Source: CBDUVZ01 sp965370805
GTDB lineage: Bacteria; Hydrothermota; Tepidihabitantia; Tepidihabitantales; Tepidihabitantaceae
Direction: 5' to 3'
DNA length: 33,804 nucleotides
NCBI GenBank assembly: GCA_965370805.1
Contig: CBDUVZ010000015.1
Coordinates: forward strand, 1-33,804
Position numbers and translations under genes: made by a program. The notes under the pieces were generated by a model. The model saw only the letters and a list, made by a program, of their open reading frames with translations. It was not told where the DNA came from and ran no database searches. Position 1 is the first letter of the stretch; each line of letters begins with the position of its first letter. Below, piece by piece: positions 22,265 to 30,136 of the stretch.

Positions 22265-23520
22265 TTCCTGAGCCTGAATCGTCCGAGCAGGGCAGCCGTT
22301 GCGGTCTTGAGATCCTTTTGGTCGAGGAACGCGGTAAGTCGAGTCTCGGACGTGGAGAACGCACTGAGGTGGGCGTTGACACCGTGCAGCGCTTCGAGCG
22401 TACCGGAGATGATATCAGTGTCACTGCCAACGCCCGGGCCGACGATTGAAACCGAACAGAGATCGTCCCGGACTTCGATTCCGGACGCACCTACCGTTTT
22501 CGCAATCCTGCCGAGCAGTTCCTTGCCCCTTTCCCGGTATTCACCGGGCAGGACGTACGACAAGTCGAAGCGGAGAGTCCTCTCCGGTTGCAGATTGCTC
22601 TTGTGGAGAACGCCGTGACTGAAGAGCACCAGCGGCACCCGGGCCTCAGCCAGACGGGTTACGACCTGGTGGAGGCAGCGTTTCTGCTTCGGTACGTCGA
22701 GGAGCGAAATCCGCACCAGTTCGTGAGTATGAGTAACGGCCCGGACGAATGCTTTTTCGAGCTTGCTTGCCTTGCTCACAATGGTCCCTCGCTTTCTGCT
22801 GAATGATGATCTGATTACGAGCGGCACCCGGTACTTCTCAGCCAGGGCACATGCACGGGGATGGATTACTTCCGAGCCGGAGCCTGCCAGTTCGGACAGT
22901 TCGCCGAAGCTGATTCGGCGTATCAATTTGACCCCGCTGAACTCATTCGGGTTCTCGGTGAAGACGCCGTCGACGTCCTTGTTCAATTCGCAGCGGGCGG
23001 CGTGAAGTACTGCGGCGAGCGCGACTGCGGTCACGTCGCTGCCGCCCCGGCCGAGGGTAGTTACTTCCCGGTCCAGGCTGACGCCCTGGAACCCGGCCAC
23101 AATCGGTATTTTTCCGCGCCGCAGTGCGGTGCGGAGCCGGTCGCCCCGGATTTCCTGGATTCTGGCGTCGGCGTGGAACCGGTCGGTGATGATGCCGACC
23201 TGGGACCCGGTGAAGGATACCGCTTCGAATCCGAGACTCATGATGGCGAGAGAAATCAGCGCCATCGTCTGACGCTCGCCAGCGGTGAGCAGCATGTCCA
23301 GTTCCCGGCGTTGAGGGTAGCGCCATGGACTGGCGCCAGCCGTCGGTGTGAACTCGCGGGCGAGCCGGGTGAGTTCGGCCGTGGTCGAGCCCATGGCGGA
23401 TACGACCGCGACTACCCTGTCGCCGGCCCGTCGCGCGGCAACGATTCTCCGTGCCACCCGGCGGATGCAGTCAAGGTCGGCAAGGGAACTGCCGCCGTAC
23501 TTCTGGACTATGAGAGCCAT
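22261..23520 (-). CDS. lysC: aspartate kinase
   Basis: The 419-residue monofunctional kinase starts MALIVQKYGGSSLADLDCI, with the conserved KYGG(T/S)S substrate loop. It contains VVAVVSAMG, the FTGSQVGI segment, TTLGRGGSDVTAVALA (nucleotide and aspartate site) and CELNKDVDGVFTENP. The last 160 residues form two ACT domains (SIVGPGVGSDTDIISGTLEA), the usual sites of feedback inhibition by lysine or threonine. It phosphorylates aspartate at the head of the lysine/threonine/methionine pathway. Its start lies 13 bp inside the aminotransferase gene, and its stop overlaps the scpB ATG. Which amino acid inhibits it cannot be read from sequence. Confidence 0.93.
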   Translation of the reverse strand: MALIVQKYGGSSLADLDCIRRVARRIVAARRAGDRVVAVVSAMGSTTAELTRLAREFTPTAGASPWRYPQRRELDMLLTAGERQTMALISLAIMSLGFEAVSFTGSQVGIITDRFHADARIQEIRGDRLRTALRRGKIPIVAGFQGVSLDREVTTLGRGGSDVTAVALAAVLHAARCELNKDVDGVFTENPNEFSGVKLIRRISFGELSELAGSGSEVIHPRACALAEKYRVPLVIRSSFSRKRGTIVSKASKLEKAFVRAVTHTHELVRISLLDVPKQKRCLHQVVTRLAEARVPLVLFSHGVLHKSNLQPERTLRFDLSYVLPGEYRERGKELLGRIAKTVGASGIEVRDDLCSVSIVGPGVGSDTDIISGTLEALHGVNAHLSAFSTSETRLTAFLDQKDLKTATAALLGRFRLRK

Positions 23521-24674
23521 TTCCCGATTCTCCGCGCCGCCCGCTGCAGTTTCTTCTCATCCTGAACCAGCGCAAACCGGATGTAACCTTTGCCGTGTTT
23601 CCCGAACCCGGTTCCGGGCGCGGCCACCACCTTGCAGTTCTTGAGCATGTCGAGTACGAACCGGAAGCAGTCAGTCCCGCGCGGGATTCCGGCCCAAACG
23701 TAGAACGTAGCCTCGGGCACCGGCACGTGCCAGCCGGAGCGGGCGAGTTCGGTGCAGAACAGGTCCCGCCGCCGGCGATACAGACTGCGCGTTTCCGCGG
23801 CCAGTGATTCCGAATGGTTCAGCGCATATGCCGCGGCGTCCTGAGTCGCGCCGAACGGACCCGAGTCGGTATTCTGTTTCACTTTGAGCAGGGCCTGAAT
23901 GAGCTTCCGGTTGCCGACCGCCATGCCGATTCGCCAGCCGGCCATGTTGAATGTTTTGGACAGGGAATGGAACTCAATGCAGCGTTCCTTCGCACCGGGG
24001 ACCTGCAGGATACTGGGGGGGGGCTTCCGGGTGAAATACAGTTCGGAATAGACACAGTCATTGAGCACGTAGAATCCGTAACGGCGCGCGAGCCGCACCA
24101 CATCCCGGTAGAATTTCAGGTCGGCTACTGCAGCAGTAGGGTTGTTGGGGTAGTTGAGGCAGAGCAGCTTGAGTTTCGGACCGACGCGGGCGACGTGGTC
24201 CATGTCGGGCAGGAACCGGTTCTGCTCCAGGAGAGGAATGGAAACCGGGCGCGCGCCGCAGAGACGGGTCTGGTTCGGATATATCGGGTAGCTGGGGTCA
24301 GATACTCCGACGGAGTCACCCGGGCCGCAGGTTCCCCAGATGAGGTGTCCGACTCCTTCCTTTGAGCCGAGCAGCATCGTGACTTCGGACTCAGGGTTCA
24401 GGCTCACCCCGAACCGGCGCTTGTACCAGTTCGCGACCGCCTGTCGGGCCGGCGTCTTGCCGGCATAGGCCGGGTAGCAATGGTTTTCTGCCCGGCCCAG
24501 CGCCCTGATCATCGAGTTTGTGATTCCCGTCGGGGCCGGCTGGTCCGGACTTCCTTCGCCCAGGTCGATGAGCCCCGGGCCGGATTTCGCCTTGAGCTGG
24601 TCCAGTTCGGCGAACAGGTAGGGCGGGATTCTGCCCAGGCGCCGGGCAAAAGGATCTTTCTGCGGGTGAATCAC
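23508..24674 (-). CDS. class I PLP aminotransferase, possibly LL-diaminopimelate aminotransferase
   Basis: This 388-residue fold-type I aminotransferase shows the expected motifs: DLGEGSPDQPAP, AYAGKTPARQAVANWY, LLGSKEGVGHLI, LNYPNNPTAA (substrate and cofactor contact), VLNDCVYSELYF (Asp binding the pyridine nitrogen) and HSLSKTFNMAGWRIG with the Schiff-base lysine. The overall pattern resembles the DapL/aspartate-aminotransferase group. Overlap with the aspartate kinase gene supports a role in lysine/diaminopimelate synthesis, but that is inferred. GTG 24674 lies 7 bases after a TAAATC box and gives a normal N-terminus (MIHPQKDPFARRL). It is the first gene of a four-gene operon. Confidence 0.88.
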   Translation of the reverse strand: MIHPQKDPFARRLGRIPPYLFAELDQLKAKSGPGLIDLGEGSPDQPAPTGITNSMIRALGRAENHCYPAYAGKTPARQAVANWYKRRFGVSLNPESEVTMLLGSKEGVGHLIWGTCGPGDSVGVSDPSYPIYPNQTRLCGARPVSIPLLEQNRFLPDMDHVARVGPKLKLLCLNYPNNPTAAVADLKFYRDVVRLARRYGFYVLNDCVYSELYFTRKPPPSILQVPGAKERCIEFHSLSKTFNMAGWRIGMAVGNRKLIQALLKVKQNTDSGPFGATQDAAAYALNHSESLAAETRSLYRRRRDLFCTELARSGWHVPVPEATFYVWAGIPRGTDCFRFVLDMLKNCKVVAAPGTGFGKHGKGYIRFALVQDEKKLQRAARRIGKWLS

Positions 24675-24681
24675 AGCATCA

Positions 24682-24709
24682 GATTTACCGGGAATCGGCG
24701 AAAAGTCAA
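24682..24709 (-). promoter_or_regulatory. promoter of the aminotransferase-lysC-scpB operon
   Basis: On the minus strand, TTGACT (24704-24709), a 16-bp spacer and TAAATC (24682-24687), 7 bases before GTG 24674. Confidence 0.5.
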
Positions 24710-24841
24710 CCCCGGTGAATTACATGTTCGGGATGGCGAATGCTGAAGTGCAACTGACGAATGAAAGACAGGGCAACTCGTTCGGCTTTGCGGCGGCGTT
24801 TGCATCCGGTTCTGGCCCGGCTGTTTTGCTTCTCCATCTGC

Positions 24842-24869
24842 TTGACTGGGCAGTCGTTTTGGCTTAATC
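24842..24869 (+). promoter_or_regulatory. tRNA promoter
   Basis: TTGACT (24842-24847), a 16-bp spacer and TTAATC (24864-24869), about 18 bases before the mature tRNA 5' end. It is useful as a protein-independent example of the promoter pattern seen at many genes here. Confidence 0.6.
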
Positions 24870-24887
24870 TAGGCTGACAGTTTCAGC

Positions 24888-24961
24888 GGGCCCGTAGCTC
24901 AGATGGTCAGAGCAGCTGACTCATAATCAGCGGGTCGTCCGTTCGATCCGGACCGGGCCCA
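24888..24961 (+). tRNA. tRNA with CAT anticodon (Ile2 or elongator Met)
   Basis: A complete cloverleaf can be drawn. The acceptor stem GGGCCCG (24888-24894) pairs with CGGGCCC (24954-24960) and the discriminator base is A (24961). The anticodon stem GCTGA/TCAGC encloses loop CTCATAA with CAT at 24922-24924. The variable loop has five bases, GGGTC. The T stem GTCCG/CGGAC encloses TTCGATC. CCA is not encoded. The GGGCC-type acceptor stem and the pattern around the anticodon resemble tRNA-Ile2, whose C34 becomes lysidine through TilS, but elongator Met cannot be excluded. It is not initiator-like, because the anticodon stem lacks three G:C pairs. Confidence 0.95.
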
Positions 24962-25039
24962 CTTCTCACAGTCACGAATAGTGAATGCCAAATGCCGAAT
25001 GACGAGTACCAGATGCCGGATGCCGCGAAGGAAAGGCAA

Positions 25040-25462
25040 ATGCCGGCGCGGATAAACTGGCGGGTGCATCGGGCGCGCGAAGCGCCGGTGAGAACAGCCA
25101 TCGCCGCCGTCTTCGTCACGGCTTTCCTGGTTTTCTCACTCTGGTATTTCGGGCCCCTACTGGCCCTGGCGGCGCTCCTGGTACTGGCAGTGGCCCTGCA
25201 CACCTACTTCCTGCCGATTTCATACACGCTGGACAGCAGCGGGATTACCGTGGACAAACGGGCGTTCAAGCATACCTATCCCTGGGAACAGTTCCGGCGT
25301 TTCTTTCGTACCACCGGGGGTGTGGTTATCAGTCCGTTCTCCCGCAGGACGTTCCTTGATACGTTCCGCGGAGTGCACCTGCTGTTGCCCGAGGACCCGG
25401 GGCCGGTGCTGGATTACCTGGAGAGGCGCTTTGGCGGGAGGTCAATCCCTGGCGACGCTTGA
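25040..25462 (+). CDS. small membrane protein, PH-like C-terminal part
   Basis: The 140-residue product has a basic N-terminus, a long hydrophobic hairpin (about residues 16-58), then a soluble beta-rich segment: YTLDSSGITVDKRAFKHTY, PWEQFRRFFRTTGGVVI and FRGVHLLLPEDPGPVLDYLE. The order membrane hairpin then DSSGI..W..F recalls bacterial PH-domain membrane proteins. ATG 25040 is preceded by AAGGAAAGG (25028-25036). An earlier in-frame ATG at 24992 would add 16 residues encoded by a degenerate ATGCC/GAATG repeat and is less likely. Function is unknown. It follows the tRNA, and its end overlaps the -35 box of the pyr promoter. Confidence 0.7.
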   Translation: MPARINWRVHRAREAPVRTAIAAVFVTAFLVFSLWYFGPLLALAALLVLAVALHTYFLPISYTLDSSGITVDKRAFKHTYPWEQFRRFFRTTGGVVISPFSRRTFLDTFRGVHLLLPEDPGPVLDYLERRFGGRSIPGDA

Positions 25463-25486
25463 CAGTCAGGGGCCGACGGATAAGAT
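25459..25486 (+). promoter_or_regulatory. promoter of the small membrane protein-pyrRBC operon
   Basis: TTGACA (25459-25464), a 16-bp spacer and TAAGAT (25481-25486). Transcription would begin near 25493, leaving about 15 bases before ATG 25508 with a GAGGAG ribosome site. Confidence 0.6.
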
Positions 25487-25507
25487 GGACCGCAGAGGAG
25501 TTTACCA

Positions 25508-25744
25508 ATGAAGCAGAAACCACCGAAGAAGCGGCCCGGAAAGCCAATGCCGGCCGCGGCACAGACAAAGAAGGAGAGACCCCAGATTGCCCTGGGCAAG
25601 AAGAACTACGCGATTATGGGCGCGGGTCTCATTACAATCATCGTGGGATTCATCACGCTGGCCGGCGGGTCCATAACCCTGGCGCCGTTGCTCCTAGTTG
25701 TCGGCTACTGCGTCATAATCCCGCTGTCCCTGCTGATCAAGTGA
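25508..25744 (+). CDS. small two-helix membrane protein, DUF3098-like
   Basis: This 78-residue protein has a very basic, Pro/Lys-rich first 30 residues. ALGKKNYAIMGAGLITIIVGF then starts a hydrophobic hairpin of two membrane helices. The GKKNY..G..L...GF pattern resembles small DUF3098 proteins; the match is weak. A GAGGAG site (25494-25499) precedes ATG 25508. Its stop overlaps the pyrR GTG start (GTGA), so it is the first gene of the pyrimidine operon and its translation is coupled to pyrR. A role in pyrimidine synthesis is not implied by sequence. Confidence 0.7.
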   Translation: MKQKPPKKRPGKPMPAAAQTKKERPQIALGKKNYAIMGAGLITIIVGFITLAGGSITLAPLLLVVGYCVIIPLSLLIK

Positions 25745-26271
25745 ACAAACCGATAGTCGATGCGGCCGAGGTGAAAACTCTGGTCAGGAAGCTGGCTGCG
25801 GAAATCAGCACCCGGTCGAAGGATACCGGGAATCTCGTTCTGGTGGGCATCAAGCGCCGCGGCGTGCCGCTGGCACATCGTCTGGCCGCTGAGATTGCCG
25901 GCAAGGGCAAGAAGAAGATACCGGTGGGTGCTATCGATATCACGCTGTATCGGGACGATTTGCAGCTTGTCGCCGAAACGCCCATTGTCCGCGGGTCGGA
26001 GATCGGCTTTGATATCAACGGCCGTGCGGTTGTGCTGGTGGACGACGTGATATACACCGGCCGGACCGTGCGGGCGGCCCTGACCGAATTGCTCGATTTC
26101 GGGCGGCCCGAGTGCATCCGACTTGCAGTTCTGATTGACCGGGGCCAGCGCGAGCTCCCGATTGAGCCGGATTTCGTCGGCAAGACAGTCAAGACCCGAC
26201 ATGACGACATCGTCGATATCTGTTTCACCGAAACGGATGACTGCGACGGGGTATTCCTGACCCGCAGGTAG
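25741..26271 (+). CDS. pyrR: bifunctional pyr regulator / uracil phosphoribosyltransferase PyrR
   Basis: The 176-residue protein fits PyrR in length and sequence: LVLVGIKRRGVPLAHRLA near the N-terminus, VGAIDITLYRDDL (PyrR-specific), the PRPP-binding motif AVVLVDDVIYTGRTVRAAL (about 97-115) and LAVLIDRGQRELPIEPDFVG. PyrR proteins bind pyr mRNA in many Gram-positive bacteria and also have some UPRTase activity. Here the GTG start overlaps the previous stop, and no attenuator-like leader exists upstream, so RNA-based control by this protein is doubtful. It lies just upstream of pyrB and pyrC. Longer upstream reading of the frame would cross the preceding gene and lacks support. Confidence 0.93.
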   Translation: MNKPIVDAAEVKTLVRKLAAEISTRSKDTGNLVLVGIKRRGVPLAHRLAAEIAGKGKKKIPVGAIDITLYRDDLQLVAETPIVRGSEIGFDINGRAVVLVDDVIYTGRTVRAALTELLDFGRPECIRLAVLIDRGQRELPIEPDFVGKTVKTRHDDIVDICFTETDDCDGVFLTRR

Positions 26272-26276
26272 GCAGC

Positions 26277-27308
26277 GTGCCGAAAAACTCCCGGAGCCGG
26301 AAGAAGAAAACGGGAAAGCCCGCGAGTCGGCGCGGACGCAAGCCGGTCGGCAAGGATCGGGACCGGACGCCGCGGTTTGCCAATCTGCTCGGGATTGACT
26401 CGCTGTCCCGGCGTGAGATAGAAGTAATTCTGGACCAGGCCGAGACTTTCCTCGAAGTACTCGGCCGGCCGATTCCGGTAGTCCCGGCGCTCCGCGGCAA
26501 GACAATAGTCAACCTGTTCTATGAAGCTTCGACCCGGACATCGACTTCATTCAACCTGGCGGCGAGCCGGCTGTCGGCCCAGTGCGTGAGTTTCTCGCGG
26601 TCTTCTTCATCGGTGACCAAAGGTGAAACCCTGCTCGATACCGCCCGCAACATCGAGGCGATGCGGGTTGACGGCGTTGTCGTTCGCCATTCGATGCCGG
26701 GCGCACCCCATTTCCTGAGCAGGCGAATCAAGGCTTTCGTGGTGAACGCCGGCGACGGATGTCATGAACACCCGACCCAGGCTCTGCTCGATGCTTTCAC
26801 CCTGCGTCGGCGTCTTGGCGGCTTGAGAGGCAAGAAGATTCTCCTGGTTGGGGATATCGCCCATTCCCGAGTCGCAAGGTCGAACATCCTCTGTTTCAGC
26901 AAGCTGGGCGCGCAGGTGGTGGTCTGCGGTCCGCCAACGCTGATTCCGCCGCAGATTGAGAGCCTGGGGTGCGAAGTTTTCTACCGGCTCGACCGGGTGC
27001 TGTATGAAGTTGACGTCGTCAATATGCTGCGGGTCCAGACCGAGCGGATCGGCTCCAGTCAGTTCCCTTCGGTGCGGGAGTACCGAGCCCTCTACGGACT
27101 GACCCGCGAGCGGCTGGCCGGGCTTGGTGAATCGGTGGTGGTAACTCACCCCGGGCCGGTGAACTGGGGCGTTGAAATGGACTTCGAAGTAGCGGAATTC
27201 CCCCAGTCCCTGATTCTGAACCAGGTTACAAACGGAGTGGCGGTGAGAATGGCGGTGCTTTATCTCCTTGCCGGTGGCGGGCATGAGATTCCGGCGAGGA
27301 GCGGGTGA
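26277..27308 (+). CDS. pyrB: aspartate carbamoyltransferase catalytic subunit
   Basis: This 343-residue protein carries the carbamoyl-phosphate motif STRTSTSF (about 84-91), SVTKGETLLDTARNIEAM with the mobile Lys loop, HPTQALLDAFT, the aspartate-site RVQTER and HPGPVNWGVE. It joins carbamoyl phosphate and aspartate in the second step of UMP synthesis. Unlike most homologues it has about 30 extra N-terminal residues that are strongly basic (SRSRKKK..RRGRK). GTG 26277 is 5 bases after the pyrR stop. An internal start is not obvious, so the extension seems real. No pyrI follows. The stop overlaps the pyrC start. Confidence 0.94.
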   Translation: MPKNSRSRKKKTGKPASRRGRKPVGKDRDRTPRFANLLGIDSLSRREIEVILDQAETFLEVLGRPIPVVPALRGKTIVNLFYEASTRTSTSFNLAASRLSAQCVSFSRSSSSVTKGETLLDTARNIEAMRVDGVVVRHSMPGAPHFLSRRIKAFVVNAGDGCHEHPTQALLDAFTLRRRLGGLRGKKILLVGDIAHSRVARSNILCFSKLGAQVVVCGPPTLIPPQIESLGCEVFYRLDRVLYEVDVVNMLRVQTERIGSSQFPSVREYRALYGLTRERLAGLGESVVVTHPGPVNWGVEMDFEVAEFPQSLILNQVTNGVAVRMAVLYLLAGGGHEIPARSG

Positions 27309-28597
27309 TGGCTACCAAGCGGATTCTGCTTGCCGGTGGCCGGGTAATCGACTCGGCTTCAGGAAGAGTGCGAATCTGGGACGTGCTGATTGAGAACGGG
27401 AAGATTGTCCGGGTCGGCAAGGGACTCAGGGCCCGTGGAGCCCAGCGCATCGACTGCAGAGGCAAGCACATCGCGCCCGGGTTCGTCGATATGCACTGCC
27501 ATCTGCGCGAGCCCGGGTATGAGGAAGCGGAGACGATTTCCACCGGTACCGAGGCGGCGCTGGCCGGCGGATTCACCCGCATATGTCCGATGCCGAATAC
27601 CGACCCGCCGGTTGACTCCGAAGCGATGGTCCGGTTCCAGATCGAACGGGCCAGGGAGGCCGGTTTCGCCCGGGTCCATCCTATCGGCTGCTGCACCAAA
27701 GGCAGGGCCGGAAAGGAACTGGCTGAAATCGGGTCGATGCACCAAGCCGGCGCGGTAGCGGTCTCCGATGACGGCAACTGGGTTGCCGACCCGCAGGTGA
27801 TGCGCCGGGTTCTGGAATACGCCAAGGCGTTCGATATGCCGGTGATTTCCCATTGCGAGCTTGCCGGTCTTGCCGACGGGGTGGCCAATGAAGGACTCAT
27901 TTCCACCCGGCTCGGACTGAGCGGGCAACCGGATGCCGGTGAAGCCGCGGCCGCGGCCCGGGACGTACTGCTGGCCGAACTCGTCGGGGCGAGGTTGCAC
28001 ATCGCTCACGTTTCCTGCGCGGCGACGGTCGACGTCATCCGCTGGGCAAAAGCCCGGAGAATCCAGGTGACCGCGGAAGCCTGTCCCCACCATTTTACCC
28101 TGACCGAAGACGCGCTGGCCGGGTTCGACACCAGTTACCGGGTGAACCCGCCGCTGCGTACCGAGCAGGACCGGCAGGCGGTCATCAAAGGTGTCGTCGA
28201 CGGCACAATCGACGCGATTGCGACCGACCACGCGCCCCACACCAAAGCGAACAAGGAACTCGAGTTCGACAACGCGAAGCCCGGGATGATCGGGTTCGGG
28301 ACCGCGTTCAGCCTGGGCTACGAGCAGTTCGTATTGAGCGGGTTGCTCAAGTTGCCCCGGTTCCTGGCCGCGATTACGGTCGCCCCGGCGCGGATTCTCG
28401 GACTGCAGTTGCCGTACTTCGAGCCCGGGGCTGCTGTCGAGCTGGTGATACTGGACCTCAAGGCGCAGTGGACCTGCACCAGGGACCAGGTGATGTCGCG
28501 CTCGCACAACTCGCCGTTCTTCGGCCGGAAGATGCAGGGGATGGTGGTCGGCGGGATGCTGGGGGAGGAAGAGTTCTGGCTCCTGCATCCGGATTGA
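27308..28597 (+). CDS. pyrC: dihydroorotase
   Basis: This 429-residue amidohydrolase of the type I dihydroorotase class has the zinc-binding DMHCHLREPG (about 59-68), the MPNTDPPVDS substrate loop, VAVSDDG with a metal-bridging Asp, the zinc-ligand ISHCE and LHIAHVSCA, and the catalytic ATDHAPHTKA near residue 305. It cyclises carbamoyl aspartate to dihydroorotate, directly following pyrB in the pathway and the operon. ATG 27308 shares one base with the pyrB TGA; GTG 27305 one codon earlier is equally possible. The C-terminal RSHNSPFFGRKMQGMV is characteristic of the family. Confidence 0.94.
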   Translation: MATKRILLAGGRVIDSASGRVRIWDVLIENGKIVRVGKGLRARGAQRIDCRGKHIAPGFVDMHCHLREPGYEEAETISTGTEAALAGGFTRICPMPNTDPPVDSEAMVRFQIERAREAGFARVHPIGCCTKGRAGKELAEIGSMHQAGAVAVSDDGNWVADPQVMRRVLEYAKAFDMPVISHCELAGLADGVANEGLISTRLGLSGQPDAGEAAAAARDVLLAELVGARLHIAHVSCAATVDVIRWAKARRIQVTAEACPHHFTLTEDALAGFDTSYRVNPPLRTEQDRQAVIKGVVDGTIDAIATDHAPHTKANKELEFDNAKPGMIGFGTAFSLGYEQFVLSGLLKLPRFLAAITVAPARILGLQLPYFEPGAAVELVILDLKAQWTCTRDQVMSRSHNSPFFGRKMQGMVVGGMLGEEEFWLLHPD

Positions 28598-28726
28598 TCG
28601 TCTCCCGCCCGGCGACATACCTGCTTTTCGTTTCGATTTCCGTCCCCAACTCCGCACTCGACGGAATTGGTACCAGTCCCGGCGGTCTCTGATGAGCGGC
28701 GGCCGCCCGATTGAAAGGAGGACCGT

Positions 28727-29143
28727 GTGAGAAGAATCCTCGGTTTCGGACTGCTGCTGGCGTTCATTGCCGGCTGCGGTTCGACCAATGTCTGGTTCAC
28801 GAAGACGGACGAAAGCTATGAGTTGGCTGCAAAGCCGCCGGCCGCGCAGGTTCTGTTCCGGCAGGGAAAGATCGACCGGCCCCACCGGGTTATCGGCGTC
28901 ATCACCGCCGAGCTCGACAGGAAAGCCCGCCGACCGGAACTGGATGCCCTGCTCATCAGTAAAGCCCGTGAAGTCGGGGCCGACGGCCTGATGCTGGTTG
29001 AGTACGACGCGGACCGGAACGTATACCTTGATACTCACAGCCGAGTGGTCGGCCACGGGCCCTGGCGTCACCGCGTTGTCGGGACCCGCCGGCGGGTCGA
29101 GGTCAAGAAGACCGCGACCGCGATTGCGGTCGTGTTCGAATAG
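28727..29143 (+). CDS. small lipoprotein, unknown function
   Basis: The 138-residue product has a clear lipoprotein signal, with lipobox IAGC at Cys17 followed by Gly, so it is likely at the outer membrane if one is present. A near-consensus AAAGGAGG (28714-28721) sets GTG 28727. The mature region contains VIGVITAELDRKARRPELDA and AREVGADGLMLVEYD, a pattern common in small lipoproteins where an alpha/beta domain repeats a GAD(G/A)-hydrophobic strand. No enzymatic motif is visible. I see no clear promoter, so it may be expressed from upstream. Confidence 0.75.
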   Translation: MRRILGFGLLLAFIAGCGSTNVWFTKTDESYELAAKPPAAQVLFRQGKIDRPHRVIGVITAELDRKARRPELDALLISKAREVGADGLMLVEYDADRNVYLDTHSRVVGHGPWRHRVVGTRRRVEVKKTATAIAVVFE

Positions 29144-29236
29144 GAACGCAGGTCAGGCAGCCTGGTGCCGCGCGTGGGGTCCGCGATTCTCCGTGCGGGA
29201 CGCCGGGGATTGCTGGAGCAGACCGGGCGGCTTTGA

Positions 29237-29242
29237 TATAAT
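29237..29242 (+). promoter_or_regulatory. -10 box of the hydrolase gene
   Basis: A perfect TATAAT ends 6 bases before GTG 29249 and 9 before ATG 29252. A -35 box is weak (TGGAGC at 29214-29219 with a 17-bp spacer), so an activator may be needed. Confidence 0.45.
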
Positions 29243-29248
29243 CGCGAC

Positions 29249-30082
29249 GTGATGACTATCCGCCTGTTTCTTCTTGCCGGGATTCTCGTGTGGTTCGGGC
29301 TTGCCGGCTGCGGTGTCGGGGAAGAAGACCTGGCCGGTTTCGAGCCTGAAGTCCCGGCGCACTACGCCTTTCGTCTCCCCGGGGATTACGATCCTGAATA
29401 TGAGTACCCGGTTCTGGTCTGCCTGCACGGGCACAACCGGACCGAGCAACAGGCTCTCGACCTCTGGGACCGCGGGTTCTTCCCCGACCCTGATTTCGTC
29501 CTGCTTGCGGTTCGGGCACCGTTTGAAGGCGCTGGCGGGTTCGCCTGGTTCAAGCAGCGACGAGAAGAGGACCAGGACCTGGACAACGTCGCCCTGCGGC
29601 GGATATCCGCGGCTACGGCCGAGGAACGGGTAATGGAGGTGCTCGAGGAGTTTGAAGACGAGTACGCGATTGACCCGGACTGGCGGTTCGTGGTCGGGTT
29701 TTCCCAGGGTGCGAATATCGCTTTTCATACCGGGCTGCGGCACCCGGAGATATTCCAGGGCGTCGGCGGGATTGCGGGCAGGATGGATACTTTCATTCTC
29801 TCACCCCGCCGGGTGAGGGATATTGATGAAATGGATGTCTTCGTCGCCCTGGGCCGGGATGAAGGACCCCGGGCGATTGCGGCGGTTGAGGGGGATCGGG
29901 ATTTCCTGCAGCAGCGCGGGGCGAGCGTGCGGCTGTACCTGTTTGACGGCGGTCACGTCGTTACCAGGCAGGCCTGCATCGAGATGGAGAACTTTTTCGA
30001 CCTGGTCGTCGGGACGGAGACGGAGGACCCTGAACAGGAGTGGGATGACGGGTATGACGAAGAGTACGAAGAAGGGGGTTAG
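29249..30082 (+). CDS. lipoprotein alpha/beta hydrolase (carboxylesterase-like)
   Basis: The 277-residue product (276 from ATG 29252) has a perfect lipobox LAGC (Cys20 from ATG 29252). An alpha/beta-hydrolase domain resembling the phospholipase/carboxylesterase family follows: YPVLVCLHGHNRTEQQA (oxyanion region), the nucleophile elbow GFSQGANIAFHTG and a late DGGHVVT supplying the catalytic His. The catalytic Asp is probably in the FVALGRDEG segment. It is likely anchored to a membrane outside the cytoplasm and acts on an ester or short peptide; the substrate is unknown. The last 25 residues are strongly acidic (EEYEEGG). Either GTG 29249 or ATG 29252 could start it, both within 10 bases of the TATAAT. 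Confidence 0.82.
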   Translation: MMTIRLFLLAGILVWFGLAGCGVGEEDLAGFEPEVPAHYAFRLPGDYDPEYEYPVLVCLHGHNRTEQQALDLWDRGFFPDPDFVLLAVRAPFEGAGGFAWFKQRREEDQDLDNVALRRISAATAEERVMEVLEEFEDEYAIDPDWRFVVGFSQGANIAFHTGLRHPEIFQGVGGIAGRMDTFILSPRRVRDIDEMDVFVALGRDEGPRAIAAVEGDRDFLQQRGASVRLYLFDGGHVVTRQACIEMENFFDLVVGTETEDPEQEWDDGYDEEYEEGG

Positions 30083-30110
30083 GGGAAGAATGCGGTGCGT
30101 TGCGACAGCC

Positions 30111-30129
30111 GGCAGGATATTTTCCTGCC
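30111..30129. terminator. hairpin between convergent genes, terminator-like
   Basis: GGCAGGA (30111-30117) and TCCTGCC (30123-30129) pair perfectly around TATTT, between the ends of the convergent hydrolase and dinB genes. A TTTTT run follows 12 bases later on the plus strand, inside dinB; no U-tract follows on the minus strand. It may serve both genes weakly. Confidence 0.5.
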
Positions 30130-30136
30130 CGAGTCT

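Noticed and set aside
24979..25024. Runs of ATGCC/GAATG words as possible start codons or a gene start
   Set aside because: This is a degenerate low-complexity repeat; the ribosome site AAGGAAAGG points to ATG 25040.
25459..25740. Upstream extension of pyrR
   Set aside because: It crosses the small membrane protein gene and the promoter; PyrR length is normal from GTG 25741.
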